This document shows positions 11,289-21,952 of a DNA stretch of 64,000 nucleotides, one piece after another. Source of the stretch: Lucinisca nassula (lineage: Eukaryota > Mollusca > Bivalvia > Lucinida > Lucinidae); contig OY757019.1 in NCBI GenBank assembly GCA_963580285.1, positions 58,052,587 to 58,116,586 of the forward strand, written 5' to 3'. Every line of letters starts with the position of its first letter. The stretch's first letter is position 1. Position numbers and translations under genes: made by a program. The notes below the pieces were generated by a model. The model was not told the origin of the DNA and searched no databases. It worked only from the letters and a program-made list of their open reading frames with translations.

Positions 11289-11614
11289 CGTTCACTGACG
11301 AATCTGGGTCACAAAACTGTCAGCGACAGATACATACATTTCGGAGAAACAGCACGCTCTGCTTTATGGAGCTGGGCATGTATACCACCAATATCTGCTA
11401 TTCTAAAGATGAATTGTGCACTATCGTAACATATATACTAGATATATTTTCTTTTGGCTTCGAAATAATCCCTGACATCTCTACTGATCTCTCAGAATAT
11501 TCTAAATAACCTAAATCATGCCCTTCATCATACACAGGACACGTGTGGTTTTGTATCCATTTTAAGAGTGGATACCATTTGATTACAATTCAGCAGCAAG
11601 TAAGTCATTCGACG

Positions 11615-11928
11615 TTAATGGCCAATACCCAAGGTCATGTCCATATCCGGAACTCCTTGGCTATCTTCGCCTTTGTCAGAATCGTCCCGCTTTTGCACTT
11701 TTTTCGCTTTAATCCTTCTGTTTTGAAACCAGATTTTTATTTGTCTTTCAGATAGGTTTATAAGTTGCGAAAGTTCCCAGCGCCGAGACTTAGATATATA
11801 AGTAGAACTGTTATATTCACGTTCAAGTTCTGCAATCTGAAACTTGGAATAAGGACGCCGTCGTTTACGCAACGTCACTGCTGTGGGGGCTAACGTCGTA
11901 GATGGTAAGTGTATGGCATTCTGCATGT
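11615..11928 (-). CDS. Posterior-class Hox homeodomain, terminal exon (probable Post1, Post2 not excluded)
   Basis: This is the last exon of a Hox transcription factor, a sequence-specific nuclear DNA-binding protein that patterns the posterior body axis. The 60-residue homeodomain lies at 11693-11872. It has [19 protein letters not shown] in the N-terminal arm and helix 1, then [10 protein letters not shown], then the recognition helix [14 protein letters not shown]16, aromatic Y20, W48, F49, Q50 and N51 are all present. PYSKFQ, SK..RWEL and [11 protein letters not shown] match the Abd-B/posterior class. Isoleucine replaces the methionine usual at position 54. The exon opens with 2 nt of a split codon after a good acceptor. 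About 18 residues precede the homeodomain and a short acidic tail (EDSQG, DMDM) follows it to TAA. The exon is intact. The first exon is not recognisable here. My memory of lophotrochozoan paralogues favours Post1, but a tree is needed. Confidence 0.93.
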
Positions 11929-11950
11929 CTGAAATGAGAGAAAGAATCAT
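11929..11950 (-). other. 3' splice acceptor of the Hox exon
   Basis: On the minus strand the sequence TTCTTTCTCTCATTTCAG, a pyrimidine-rich tract ending in CAG, directly precedes the exon. It is open in the same frame, so a naive reading adds eight spurious residues starting at an in-frame ATG. Those residues belong to the intron. The intron enters after the first base of a codon (phase 1). Confidence 0.9.
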
Positions 11951-11978
11951 TTAAACACATGTGGCTGATGGAGGGTTA

Positions 11979-12185
11979 TTAACCATCATCCTGCTGTTCA
12001 CGACAACCCCTATCTTTGCAAACAGTGTAGATCCATATCAGATGGCAGAAGCCATCTGATCTGGATCTACACTGTTTACCATTCAGTTTGCAGATTTAAA
12101 TTACTATAATATATCAAGTATTTTGATTGGTTGTTAGTCAGAAATTTGTGTGGCAGTATTAAATATTCAGCAGGATAAGGGTTAA
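11979..12185. mobile_element. C-family TTAA-flanked MITE in the Hox intron
   Basis: TTAA stands at both ends (11979-11982 and 12182-12185), with inverted ends TTAACC.TCATCCTGCTG and CAGCAGGATAAGGGTTAA. The centre is an AACAGTGTAGATCC / GGATCTACACTGTTT hairpin around CAGATGGCAGAAGCCATCTG. It starts only 51 bp upstream of the exon, so it may have displaced intron sequence near the branch point. A sister copy of this subtype is at 34535-34690. TTAA duplication plus CCC-type ends is typical of piggyBac-mobilised elements (inference). Confidence 0.87.
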
Positions 12186-12977
12186 CTATATGTAGGTGTT
12201 TTTTTTTTTCGTATTAGAGTGCTGATACCCTTTAGAACCCTCAAGAAAAGCACCAACATTCTAGTATAATCAGAAATAAATCTTGCCAAACATACCCCGA
12301 GTTAAGAAATGATAATATCAACAGACTAGCCAGTGTCTTGTACTGTCCTAGTAACACATCTTAAGACACTGATAGGACTGGTCGGAATCTGCAACGTTGT
12401 TGTTTGCAAACTGTGTATGGCATGGCCAAATAGTATTACCAATGCCATCCTAATGACGGCGATTATCATCTAATTTTGATGTTCAATATTCCTTAATTTA
12501 GAATTTTCTGATATGTGGTATGTCAAACTTAGTTGCCTAGCAGTCAATGCACATCTAGTAGTCTGTTTCAGGAGAAGATATTTAATGTGATCCGGCTTGC
12601 CTGGCAACAAAGTCCGTCTCCTTCGCTATCATAATAAATAAATGCAAACAAAAAAAAAAAAAAACACAAAACACTAAATAAATATTCATTCTTGTCCAAC
12701 AATACAAACAAGAGAAAATGAAAAATCGTCAATTATATCATCAAGTAGTAGAAAGATATATCTGTACTGGATTTATCTGATATCTCCAGCAAAGACTTCC
12801 AGTGTTTATGAAAAATTAAACAAAGCCACGAACATGTGGAATATTTAGGTTGTGACCACCATCGAGTCAGGAAAATGGCCCACCGTCGTGTAATCAAAGA
12901 AGGATACACAGCCTCAATAGTTACTGTATCAACAAAAAGGCACGGTGCTGCATATCAACATAAATAATACCAGGTGC
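12186..12977. other. Probable intron; no exon seen
   Basis: There is an imperfect palindrome at about 12325-12384 (GACTAGCCAGTGTCTTG / AAGACACTGATAGGACTGGTC) and an A-run at 12650-12664. I found no Hox first-exon candidate on the minus strand. Confidence 0.5.
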
Positions 12978-13100
12978 GTGTCTTTTGATATCAAGTTTAT
13001 CAGGCAAGGATTCGAGAACGCTTGTAGAATCGCGAGGCTTGCCGAGCGATTCTACATGCGTTCTCGAAGCCGTGCCTGATAAACTTGATATCAAATGACA
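12978..13100. repeat. Long hairpin, ~56-bp arms
   Basis: The left arm 12978-13033 and right arm 13045-13100 are near-perfect complements (TTGATATCAAGTTTATCAGGC mirrored as GCCTGATAAACTTGATATCAA). The loop is about 11 nt. It is probably the core of another foldback MITE whose ends I cannot place. Confidence 0.88.
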
Positions 13101-13565
13101 CGAATCTGGCATTCTATTTATCAGTTTATCCGCCTGTACACTCTTTAATTATTAGCAATTTACGATCAGTTATCGATGGTCCTCAGTGCGTTCCAACATT
13201 CTGGCGGTCGATATATTCAGTATATTCAGTATCAGCTGACCTCAATTTTTCCTATGATATTTTTTTCCAGTCCCTTTTTTTCAGTAATGATAACATTTAT
13301 GCCATTTTTACGGTAGTCCGCTTCATTCATAAAAGTGCAATGTCACTTGTCCTGAGATAGCTTATCGTTATCAGGTCAATGTGTTACAATGCATGATATA
13401 TAGGGAGTAACTGATAACTAATCTTTTGTGTCTTTTTATGAGTTCTTAGCTGACCTGGAAACTCATAAGGTTCTCCAAAATTTAAGCAAAATTAACAAAA
13501 GTCTCAGGATAAGATATTTCTTGCTGCAGCATTGTCTTTCGATTAGTTGTCCTCTTGTGTATTAC

Positions 13566-13925
13566 GGCTCTTTATCACATGACGTCGCGTCTGAGAGTGT
13601 GATAACGCCATGTAATATTTTCGATAATCCACTAATGGATTAAATATGCAAATTAGCTAGATAACTCCCGTAACGTTACATGTACGACGTCCTTAACGAC
13701 GTCGCGGTTACTAATGGCGGAATATTGACATTTTTTTTATAAAACAATCGTGAATAAAATGCGTTTTAAATGTCATATTATAAATAGAATATTGCATTCA
13801 TGCTCATATATTACTGAATTTATTAAACTCGTTGAGGAAAAGGGATAAAATGCTCGGCGAAGCCTCGAATTTTATCCTTTTCCTAAACTCGTTTAATAAA
13901 TTCAATAATACATGAACATTTATGT
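13566..13925 (+). mobile_element. G-family element with terminal hairpin
   Basis: It shares ordered blocks with the reverse complement of 26343-26690: GATAACGCCATGTAAT, GATAATCCACTA.TGGATTA, CGACGTCCTT.ACGAC, TACTAATGGCG and AATATTGACATT. It ends with a hairpin at about 13803-13922 whose loop lies near GCTCGGCGAAGCCTCG. There is no coding content. Confidence 0.82.
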
Positions 13926-14099
13926 AAGACTACTCAGGTCATCTAATTACGATCAGTTTACCTGATTGCTAGTGTGTGCGATACAACATAGAACACACAA
14001 GAAAATTTAGAATTTATAAGCCTAAAATTCAGTTTCAGTCAATAACACATTTTACATAATAGAAACAGAACATGGAAGGAAATGCATTTATTAGACTTC

Positions 14100-15135
14100 G
14101 GTGTCTCTGATGGGAGGTATGGGTTGATTGTATCGATTCCTGACCATTGCCTCTACTTCTATTTTTATTTAAGTGTGACTCAAGAAGAATTAAAATTAGA
14201 TGATGAGTAATATCTTTGAAACTGAAAATTGCAGAACTATATAGAGTTTTGTCACATTAAATTCTATCAAAATATAAACAAGTGATAAAAATATGTGCTG
14301 AAAAAAGACAAGGAATATTCTGATATTAACGCTTAAACTATGATATTTTGAGCCAAAATAAATATGTAATTAAAACAAGTTGAAAAGGTTAGTGCTTAAT
14401 TTGTTGAAACAGAAATTATTGCCCACAAAAACTAATGAGGATGACAGTAAGTATTGTCTAATGAGTTGCCGGTGGTCTGAGAATCCTGTCTAGTATTTGT
14501 CTATTATGACAGAATTATGTAGTTTATGTTCCTGTTACGGTCTCATTACAGTAAGACAAAAATATAATTGTCAATCTAATTGTTTTAATTAAGGACCTCA
14601 CACCGTGAAACGATATATATTCACCTACAAGTGTTTTGTATCCTCTCCTAAATTTTATCATGTAAGCAAATTTAATGCAGAATATGATGTAAGAGCTGTA
14701 GAAAAAGTGACTTGTTAGTGGATAAAACAAATTGTTTTGGCTTACGTCTGACCTATGTAACTACTTTTATGTAGTTTTATGGTTACGAAGATAAATCTTG
14801 CACTGTACGTCCCACACATTTTAATTTGACGAATAGCAGCCCTTTGCAGATATTGTTCCCATTGTAGGTTTTAAAGATTTTGCTTCTTTGTAACAGAAAC
14901 TCCATCTTTAGTTAGCTTTGTCCTTATTTCGGCCCCGATCCTTACCGTTACCAAATAGAAGTGTAGGCAATGATCAGGAATCGATACAATCAACCCACAG
15001 CTCCCATCAGAGACACACCACCGGGAAAGAAACACAAACATGAAACAACTAGACCCTAATGGAAACATCACTAGCGGAAAGCCAAAAGGATAGCTACTTT
15101 CCCACAAAATGGCCAATTGGTTATCCAAAACAAAA
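14100..15135. repeat. J-family repeat, inverted pair of fragments
   Basis: 14100-14165 (TGTCTCTGATGGGAGGTATGG onward) is the reverse complement of 14945-15020 (CAATGATCAGGAATCGATAC onward). The second fragment continues to about 15135 with GAAAGAAACACAAACATGAA and AAAATGGCCAATTGG. Those segments recur at 20320-20700 and 43434-43690. The DNA between is AT-rich with no recognised feature. Confidence 0.68.
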
Positions 15136-15288
15136 TGATATATTCACCAGCAGGCACAAGTCTTTTTGACGATATGTTTTATCCTGCATGTTATCACATG
15201 TAGGCTTAAACATGCACGTTTTTTATGCTTCACATGACCTGTTCTAGACATGTGTTTTCATTTACTATTTTTCTACATGGACACGTTG

Positions 15289-15290
<2 letters not shown>

Positions 15291-15334
<44 letters not shown>

Positions 15335-15352
15335 GTATAATAATAATAATAA
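15291..15352. repeat. (AAT)n microsatellite
   Basis: About 20 AAT/ATA repeats with one AAGTAT interruption near 15332. Confidence 0.97.
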
Positions 15353-15390
15353 AACATCAGATAAAATAAGATAAAGAGAATTTTGTTCCT

Positions 15391-15765
15391 CATCACGAGA
15401 ACACGCCTATATAATCTTGACCCCTTGAACGCCACTTTTATATAGCAAAACTGGGGTTTACAGGAGTAACCCTGATTTTTCTTATTTCTGCTCTAAAATA
15501 TAGATTGTGGGTACTCGTAAGAACCGCCTCTATGAGGCGGTTCTAACGAGTACCCACAATCTATATTTTGAGCAGTTGAGGCGGTTCTAACGAGGCGGTT
15601 CTAACGAGTACCGACAATCTATATATTGAGCAGTTGAGGCGGTTCTTACTAGTACCCACAATCTACATTTTAGAGCAGGAATAAGAAAATATCCTAATTT
15701 TTCATCATAAAACTTTCGTTTTTTCGGCGATAAAGATTACAATGTATTTGTATAGGCGTGTTTTG
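15391..15765. mobile_element. HP-A MITE with reiterated hairpin arms
   Basis: The ends are CATCACGAGAACACGCCTATA and GTATAGGCGTGTTTTG. The AGGCGGTTCTAACGAGTACC / ACAATCTATATTTTGAGCAG right arm is present three times in series (near 15532, 15582 and 15636), against one left arm. The usual copy has one left and one right arm. Confidence 0.9.
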
Positions 15766-16397
15766 TTGTTTGTTCGTGCTGGTGTTGTTTTAAATAAATT
15801 TTTCAATTAATATTTTAGTTACTATGAAGACAGAGTGTTCCACAAGTCGTCTTCAGCTTGGTATCATTAAGCTCAAGTTGTCTTTAAATTTGTCATTTAT
15901 TTTCAGATGTTAGCTTTTTGTAAATTTTTCTACAAACCTGTGTTCTCTGTGTTACCGGTACTTGCTTTGTAGTGCAACCATTTGCAAGAATATTAACCTC
16001 AGTGACCTAGTTTCTAAATTGCTGAAATGCCATGTTTTTGGCATTGGGGATATGACATGTTTTGACGCATGTCTCATTAAACCAAGACATAGCTGGTTTT
16101 AAATAGCATTATGCCTAAACATGCGTGATACAACATGCCATGTGAAGCCCATTTAAAGACTTTGCTCTGCACGTGAAGGTGTCTCTGATGGGAGATGTGG
16201 GTCCTGACAATTGCCTTCACTTCTGTTTTAGGTTGTCTACTGACCCTGAACTCGTCCTAGACCCCAACTGACTAGTCTAACAGCGGTATACGATGACTGA
16301 AGAATATATCCTATTTATAAATAATCACGTTTCGTTCGTCGTGTGACAAAATATAACATACGACGGAAAACACTCATCGAGAGATAGTGTATACAGG
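15766..16397. other. No gene; J fragment
   Basis: A short J-family fragment lies at about 16178-16230 (GTGTCTCTGATGGGAG). Otherwise the stretch is AT-rich, with no exon or RNA gene recognised. Confidence 0.5.
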
Positions 16398-16398
16398 A

Positions 16399-16437
<39 letters not shown>

Positions 16438-16482
16438 AAACTTGTGTGTGTGTGTGTGTGTGTGTGTGTTGTTGTTGTTGTT
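16398..16482. repeat. (AAAT)n, (TG)n and (TTG)n microsatellites
   Basis: AAAT repeats run to about 16438, TG repeats from 16443 to 16470 and four TTG units follow. They are adjacent without unique sequence between them. Confidence 0.95.
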
Positions 16483-16542
16483 TTTATTATTATTGTTTTG
16501 GGCCGCTCCGCGGGGCAGTTTACATTCTACAAGCGCTTCTGC

Positions 16543-16790
16543 GCATTACTAAACACTCTTAAATAATTTTGACCCCCTTGAACCCTACTTTTATATAGTA
16601 AAACTGGGGTTCACAGGGGTAAACCTAATTTTTCTTATATCTACTCCAAAATGATGAGGCGGTTCTAACAAGTACCCACAATCTATATCTTAAGCGGAAA
16701 TAAGAAAAATATCACAATTGTTCATCTTAAAATGTTAGTTTTTTCGGCAGTAAAGTTTACAATGTATTTGTATAGGCGTGTTTTGGTAAT
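16543..16790. mobile_element. HP-A MITE, one hairpin arm deleted
   Basis: It runs from CATTACTAAACACTC to TAGGCGTGTTTTGGTAAT. The second stem-loop (CCCTACTTTTATATAG / AAAACTGGGG) is intact. Of the central hairpin only the right arm (GAGGCGGTTCTAAC, CCCACAATC) remains. Confidence 0.85.
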
Positions 16791-16868
16791 AGATGTATTC
16801 CAGTTGGTGTGCTAGGTGAAAGTAATTTCCACATTGAGAAAGACATGCATGATTACGTTGAGTCCAGG

Positions 16869-17105
16869 TTTTTTTCTTTTTTTTTTTTGGTTTTTGGTTT
16901 TACGGCCCTTTCAAGATTATTTCACTCATATCGAGCCGATCGTTAATCAGAGGTGGGCGAAAACCGGAGTACCCGGAGAAAAACCACCTGACCTTCCGTT
17001 GCAGAACTTGGCGTCTCACATGTGACACGAGCGAGGCTCGAACCACAGCGGTGAGAGACCTAATGATCAAGAGTCAGCGCTCTTAACCACTAGGCCACGG
17101 AGGCC
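16869..17105 (-). mobile_element. tRNA-derived SINE (SINE-2-related head)
   Basis: Read on the minus strand it begins GGCCTCCGTGGCCTAGTGG, an A-box-like segment in the same position as in SINE-2. A B-box-like GGTTCGAGCC follows. The tail is CCAAAAACC plus an A-rich run. Flanks are a 12-bp duplication with one mismatch, GTTGAGTCCAGG at 16857-16868 and GTTGCGTCCAGG at 17110-17121. It is a SINE rather than a working tRNA gene because the cloverleaf is incomplete and a non-tRNA body follows. Confidence 0.85.
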
Positions 17106-17164
17106 CGTAGTTGCGTCCAGGGGCAGTCTGATTCTAGTCTACACTATGTAAGTATTCTGTTCGA

Positions 17165-17738
17165 GCGTAATAAGTCCAACCTGTATTAAGTAAGCTCCTA
17201 AGGGATAAGCAAAATTTGCTTCCTTAAGACAAGTGCTTGCTTAATAAAGGTGAATTTTAATGCATTTTCCTTCTTCTGGAACCGAATACAGTAAACCATT
17301 TTTTAACAGTCCCAAAGGTGGTCACTTATTAGGAATTCTACTTAATAGTGGAATTCTACTGTACATGCTTGTTTTGTTAGTTTGATTTGATGTTCAACGT
17401 CCCCGTCAACCCTGTAATGGTCATTTTGGAGACGTTGCTTCCAATTTTGTGGGACTTTTACCCGACATTGAGATGAAATGACATCTCAAGCCCTGTCGCC
17501 CAATGAGACAAATTGGGTTTATAAGCAAGGACGGACCGACTCGCACCGCTTTGCCTGGGCCGGCTTTGATCCTCTTAGCTGTTTACCAGTACCCGTGTAC
17601 GGGTCGATTTCAGCTCAGCGTGGAAGCATCATGCAGCCCATATATTTTTTCAAGCCCCGATGGGCGGGAAACGACATGCTTGTTTAAGACAGGTTGCTTG
17701 CTTATCAGAGTTGGCCACTAAGACAAGCTTTACTGTAC
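17165..17738. mobile_element. F-family MITE, host of nested insertions
   Basis: The outer segments, CCAACCTGTATTAAGTAAGC at the left and GGCCACTAAGACAAGC..TACTGTA at the right, match the uninterrupted copy at 48175-48351. It is broken by an E-family fragment (about 17291-17362) and a SINE-1 (17372-17673). The CAGT-type ends suggest a mariner-like origin (inference). Confidence 0.75.
17372..17673 (-). mobile_element. SINE-1 inserted in the F-family MITE
   Basis: It is near full length on the minus strand. The duplication ACATGCTTG(TTT) stands at 17363 and again at 17674. The middle region is of the older subfamily. The two overlapping frames of about 70 codons are repeat by-products that recur at other copies. 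Confidence 0.9.
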
Positions 17739-18101
17739 TATATAGTTATTAGACAATTACACTAAAGACGGCAGTGATGACATAAAATACGGGACAACAG
17801 CAGTGTCGAAAAATTATGAACGCTCGAAAAATTATATGTTGGTTTTATAACAGATTTATTTCTATACATATCTGCTTTAGAGCATGGAATTCCGTATTTA
17901 TTATTTCTTTATTACCTTAATAATACAACAGAGTAGTCTTGTTGTCGCGGACGTGTGTCAGCCCTGTCTACAATGTAATTATTTCCATCTTGAGCTCAGA
18001 TGATCGCCCAATAAAACCAGGAAGGGTGTACGTATTATCAAAATTTCGATATTTTGCTATTCCAGACACATATTCAATCAAGTATTGGTCAAATAAAACA
18101 T
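17739..18101. other. No feature recognised
   Basis: AT-rich sequence without a visible repeat family, exon or RNA gene. Confidence 0.5.
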
Positions 18102-18636
18102 AGCATCACGCAAAGAGGCCTATATAATTTTGAACCCCTTAAACCCCACTTTTATATAGTAACACTGGGGTTTACAGAGATATACATTATTATTCGTATT
18201 TCTGCTCAAAAACATATATTGTTGGTACTGGTACTCGTAAGAACCGCCTCGCCGAGCGGAAATATTAAAAATATCATTTTGTATCGGAAAAGTTTTCATC
18301 TTTTGGTGATTAAATTTTCCATGTACACTGAAAGTCCGATGGCTCGAACTATAATGTCTCGTTTACCATGGATGAGTCGAACCCGTTCTTGAGTCCGCAA
18401 GGAATTCCTCCACATACGAAATAGGGACATTTTCTTCTTTTATCCTTCAAATGTGTGCTGTGTGTACTCATTAGAATCGCCTCAATTATAGAACAGCGAA
18501 AAGATATCCCAAAATGTATCTCCCTTATGCCTCCGGGTATGGCACTAACAATAACCCTCCGTGACTCGAACTACCGCTGTCTCGAACAAATTTTCAAGGT
18601 CCCATTTGTATTTGAATAGGCATGTTTTCGTAATGG
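18102..18636. mobile_element. HP-A MITE split by a second MITE
   Basis: HP-A sequence runs from about 18102 to AAATTTTCCATGTA near 18324 and resumes at about 18604 with TTTGTATTTGAATAGGCATG..CGTAATG. The insert at about 18323-18603 has inverted, TA-bounded ends: CACTGAAAGTCCGATGGCTC at the left and a GACTCGAAC..CTGTCTCGAAC region at the right. The insert style is mariner-like. Confidence 0.72.
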
Positions 18637-19125
18637 TGAGACAATGTAACTGAGGAAAAACCACAATCAACCAACACGGCCATATAAGTTGGGGATTCTA
18701 ACACAGCGCGACTATAAAGGCAATGGAGAGGAACCGTGATCAAGTAGCACATAAGACCGAGCAACACATAAGATCCACCCACCCCCCCCCCCCCCACCCC
18801 CACATCCCCTCCAATAAGCGTTTGGCTTGATCTGTTCTGTCACAAATCATCGTGCGAAAGACCCTGATACCTAAAGCGACCGTTGTCTGATGTTGCTTGT
18901 AGATCCGTTTACGTCAGACAGTGTTAACGTCATTTTCTCACATCAAACTTCGTTACGAAAGCTTGGGAGAATTTGAAGGAAACAATAAAATTAATGGCGA
19001 TTTTTTACTGTATTAGAATGGAAAGAGATCAGCTCTAGTGTTGAGTAACACAATTTGAACGTCAGTTGTAAAAAAAATATAAAGTCATGAGCGCGTAGCG
19101 CGAGTGATTTTTCTACTTTCAACTG

Positions 19126-19129
<4 letters not shown>
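18637..19129. other. No gene; C-run and K fragment
   Basis: It contains a C-rich run at about 18778-18802. A K-family fragment lies near 19055-19125 (TCATGAGCGCGTAGCGCGAG), as at 44260 and 55880. No exon was recognised. Confidence 0.55.

Positions 19130-19216
<87 letters not shown>
19130..19216. repeat. (ATCT)n microsatellite
   Basis: About 21 uninterrupted tetranucleotide units. Confidence 0.98.
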
Positions 19217-19217
<1 letters not shown>

Positions 19218-19669
19218 CGGAACATGTTCGGGCACCAAAATTTCATCACCGCTGCCTAACCAATGATCTACCACGCCAATATTCAGTGCGTTCCAGCAAG
19301 AGCACATTACATGATGAGCTACTTGGTTCCAGTATTTATTATCTAAACGCGTTTTCTTTCGAGTATGCGTGTGATCCGACAAAATTTCGCATAAATTACT
19401 CTGCCAGAATAAGTTCTAAAACATCACGGAACAAATGCGATTTATGGTCGAAAAGACAGTTTTTATGAATGGTTTATGCATAAATCTGTTATGTCTTTTC
19501 AAGCTGTGGTTCTCTGATGTTTATTTTTATTCTCGTTATCTTGCAGGAAACGCAAAAATAATACTCATTAGACAACATAGCTCGCCTGGAAAGATATCTT
19601 AATCTGTGACCATCATTAGTTGCTGTTAAATTGAATGGAAAACTTAAAAATACAATTTCTCATTTCATT
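19217..19669. other. No feature recognised
   Basis: The plus-strand 60-codon frame at 19286-19468 has no recognisable domain, and I see no splice context to support an exon. Confidence 0.45.
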
Positions 19670-20250
19670 TCCTTGACCTTCAGGCCAATGGCTTATGCGG
19701 AGTTTTGCTAAATAAAACTCTTGGCATATGCCTATTAGCATACCAAATAAGAACCAAATCAATCATTTGAGGTCTTACCATCTTGAACATATAAATTTGA
19801 CATAAAGTAAACAAACACATTAGTCTATGGTCTTGATTTTGAGCAGGGCTATTGTTGAAGAACACGGACCCATGCCTGTCAGCATATCCAACGGGAACTA
19901 AACCCATCGTACGGTTTTGAAAATATGACGTTTAAAAAGATTTACTGTTTGTTACATTAAGGTTATGGGGGGCTGGACATGAGCATTACTGAAAAAAGGT
20001 TTGGACCTATACCCATCATTAGATATATATGAACCAAATCTGTGATCTGGTTTGTAAAATACAAGCTCTCTAAATTGTAACGTAAAGACTAGGCATAAAA
20101 GCCACCAAGATAAAATTTTATTGTGGTGTTGCTAAATAACTCTATATCCACCATCATAGCAATATGACCCAAATATATAATATGTTTTGGAAAATATGAG
20201 CGTTTAAAAACTACGAAAACGCAGACACTGTCATCGACGCCGGGCTCCGA
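19670..20250. repeat. Degenerate ~190-bp tandem-like repeat
   Basis: Phrases recur with divergence: GAACCAAATC, CATATGCCTATTAG / CCTGTCAGCATATCC / ACCCATCATTAG, and TTTTG.AAATATGA..TTTAAAAA. The block ends in a GACGCCGGGCTCCG / CACCGACGCACGG tail. Unit boundaries are uncertain. Confidence 0.5.
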
Positions 20251-20319
20251 AGCCTACACCGACGCACGGTAATGCAACAGCTCTTCTTGGAAAACGCTAT
20301 ATGAGTTCCACGGTATCAA

Positions 20320-20700
20320 AATAGAAGTGAAGGCAATGATCAATCGATACACAGGCTCACAGCTCCCATCAGAGACGCCAAATAATTTATAGCACAAGCT
20401 ACACTGACCTGCAGAATGAGTCACCACATGTAGCTCTCTAACACTGAAAATGCCATTGAGATATTTTAGTAACCTTTGCTCAAGAAGGTTTGCTGAGCTT
20501 GTGATATAAAGTACAAAAGGAAAGAAACACAAACATGAAATAACTAGACCCTATTGGAAACACCAATAGCGGAAAGCCTAAAGGACTGTCACTTTCACAC
20601 AAAATGGCCAATTGGCTATCTAAAACAATAAAGCATAAGCGATACACACACTCAAAGACAAACCATAACCAAAATAAATGGCGACAGAAGAACCGCCTTG
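20320..20700. repeat. J-family repeat
   Basis: It shares TAGAAGTGAAGGCAATGATC, CAGCTCCCATCAGAGACGCC, GAAAGAAACACAAACATGAA and TCAAAGACAAACCA with 14945-15135 and 43434-43690. An unrelated stretch of about 130 bp (20383-20516) separates the first two blocks, so another insertion is possible. Confidence 0.75.
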
Positions 20701-21713
20701 GAACAGTACGAACTTCACTGGGGGCTTAAATCTGATAAAACACGAAAGGTATGACAAGAAAGCGTGCGGCCATTTTTTTTTCATTCATATGACTTCCGTA
20801 TAGGTAAAACAAAACATTGATAAGTTAGTTCACGTTTAACCTTTTCTGTTTGAAACCCAGTTTGAGGCGGCCACTTCTTGAACATTCTTGACTTGAACAT
20901 TGAAGTATCGTCGGTTGTAATCTTAGGTAAGAATGCAGTGGTTTACGTATAGACCTCCCAGGCAAATATGCGGTTAGGTCTACTGACCGACTCGTCAGAA
21001 TCTTAATAATGTTGACTAGCCCGTTACATTCCAACCCTAACAAATCCTACCACTTTTCTTCACAATCTAATAAACGGCTATTTCAATAATAAAGCTATAA
21101 TGCTGGTCATTACTGGCTGGGAAAGGATGGGGCGTTTCAGGTCAAAGCGTAATAAATATTTTATTAACCGTGTCTGTTTTAATTGGAATATATTTGATCT
21201 CAGCAAAGCTTGAGAAAAATCGAATAAAAGGAGAGATATCTGTAATGAATTTTGACGTTTAAATCTAGCCATGAAATTGTACAAGCGCAAGGGTCGTTAA
21301 AACCACATTGATTGAAACAGCGAATACTAAAATGCACATAAAATGTAGATAATGCCGAAATGCCCCCTTCAATAAACAATGGGTTGTCAGCAGACAAGGA
21401 ATCCTTCCGCAAAAAGATGAAGCTTCACAGATCTTGAAATAGGATTAAAGAAGATTACAGGTGTGTGATTTTGTGCCACAAAATAATCATAAAAGTGGTC
21501 ATTGATGCCCTGTTGTACCCCTGAGACCAGTCATGATTAAAGATGCATCAGTGACCCGTGATTTTTACGAAATCGAGCCCGCACGAAAACCCGTGCCCTC
21601 GTTTGGCTTTTTTGGTTAGTACTTTGTTATGCAGTTTATCCTTATTTACAGTGAAAACGTCATTGACGCGAACACCTATAGCTCGTTCACCACGTTTATT
21701 CGAACTCTGTCTC
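20701..21713. other. No gene recognised
   Basis: Several overlapping short minus-strand frames exist between 20825 and 21412, but none has a domain, repeat match or splice context that I recognise. Confidence 0.45.
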
Positions 21714-21952
21714 AAGGGGAATAGGAACACCTTCAGGGGAGGCAACTCCTGCAAAAGTATTTTTGTCTCCCATGTCAATTGGGGCCAACTCTTAAAGGAA
21801 AGAATTTGCTCCTGTGGAGCAAATTCTTTCCTTTAAGAGTAGACCCCTTTTTCAGAGGGACAGGGCTTATAGAAAAGCGAACAGGAAGTTCCGAAAGTTG
21901 TCTCCCATTTGAAAAATGGCGGCAAAGTCTGCCAGGTGGTCCCATTCTCCTA
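21714..21952 (-). mobile_element. D-family MITE
   Basis: It starts AAGGGGAATAGGAACACCTT and ends AGGTGGTCCCATTCTCCT. The core hairpin is CTTAAAGGAAAGAATTTGC / GCAAATTCTTTCCTTTAAG around CTCCTGTGGA. Frames on both strands follow from the palindrome. Confidence 0.9.

Noticed and set aside
11929..11950. An ATG-started N-terminal extension of the Hox exon
   Set aside because: These codons overlap a pyrimidine tract ending in CAG directly before the exon, so they are intron sequence.
14524..15128. Minus-strand frames as a Hox first exon
   Set aside because: Their sequences are hydrophobic and repeat-derived (J family), with no Hox-like composition and no convincing donor site.
17478..17721. Recurring 60-75-codon frames (also near 4346, 32857, 37718, 42022, 51705)
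   Set aside because: They recur because they lie in SINE-1 copies on either strand, with stops and starts changing freely between copies.
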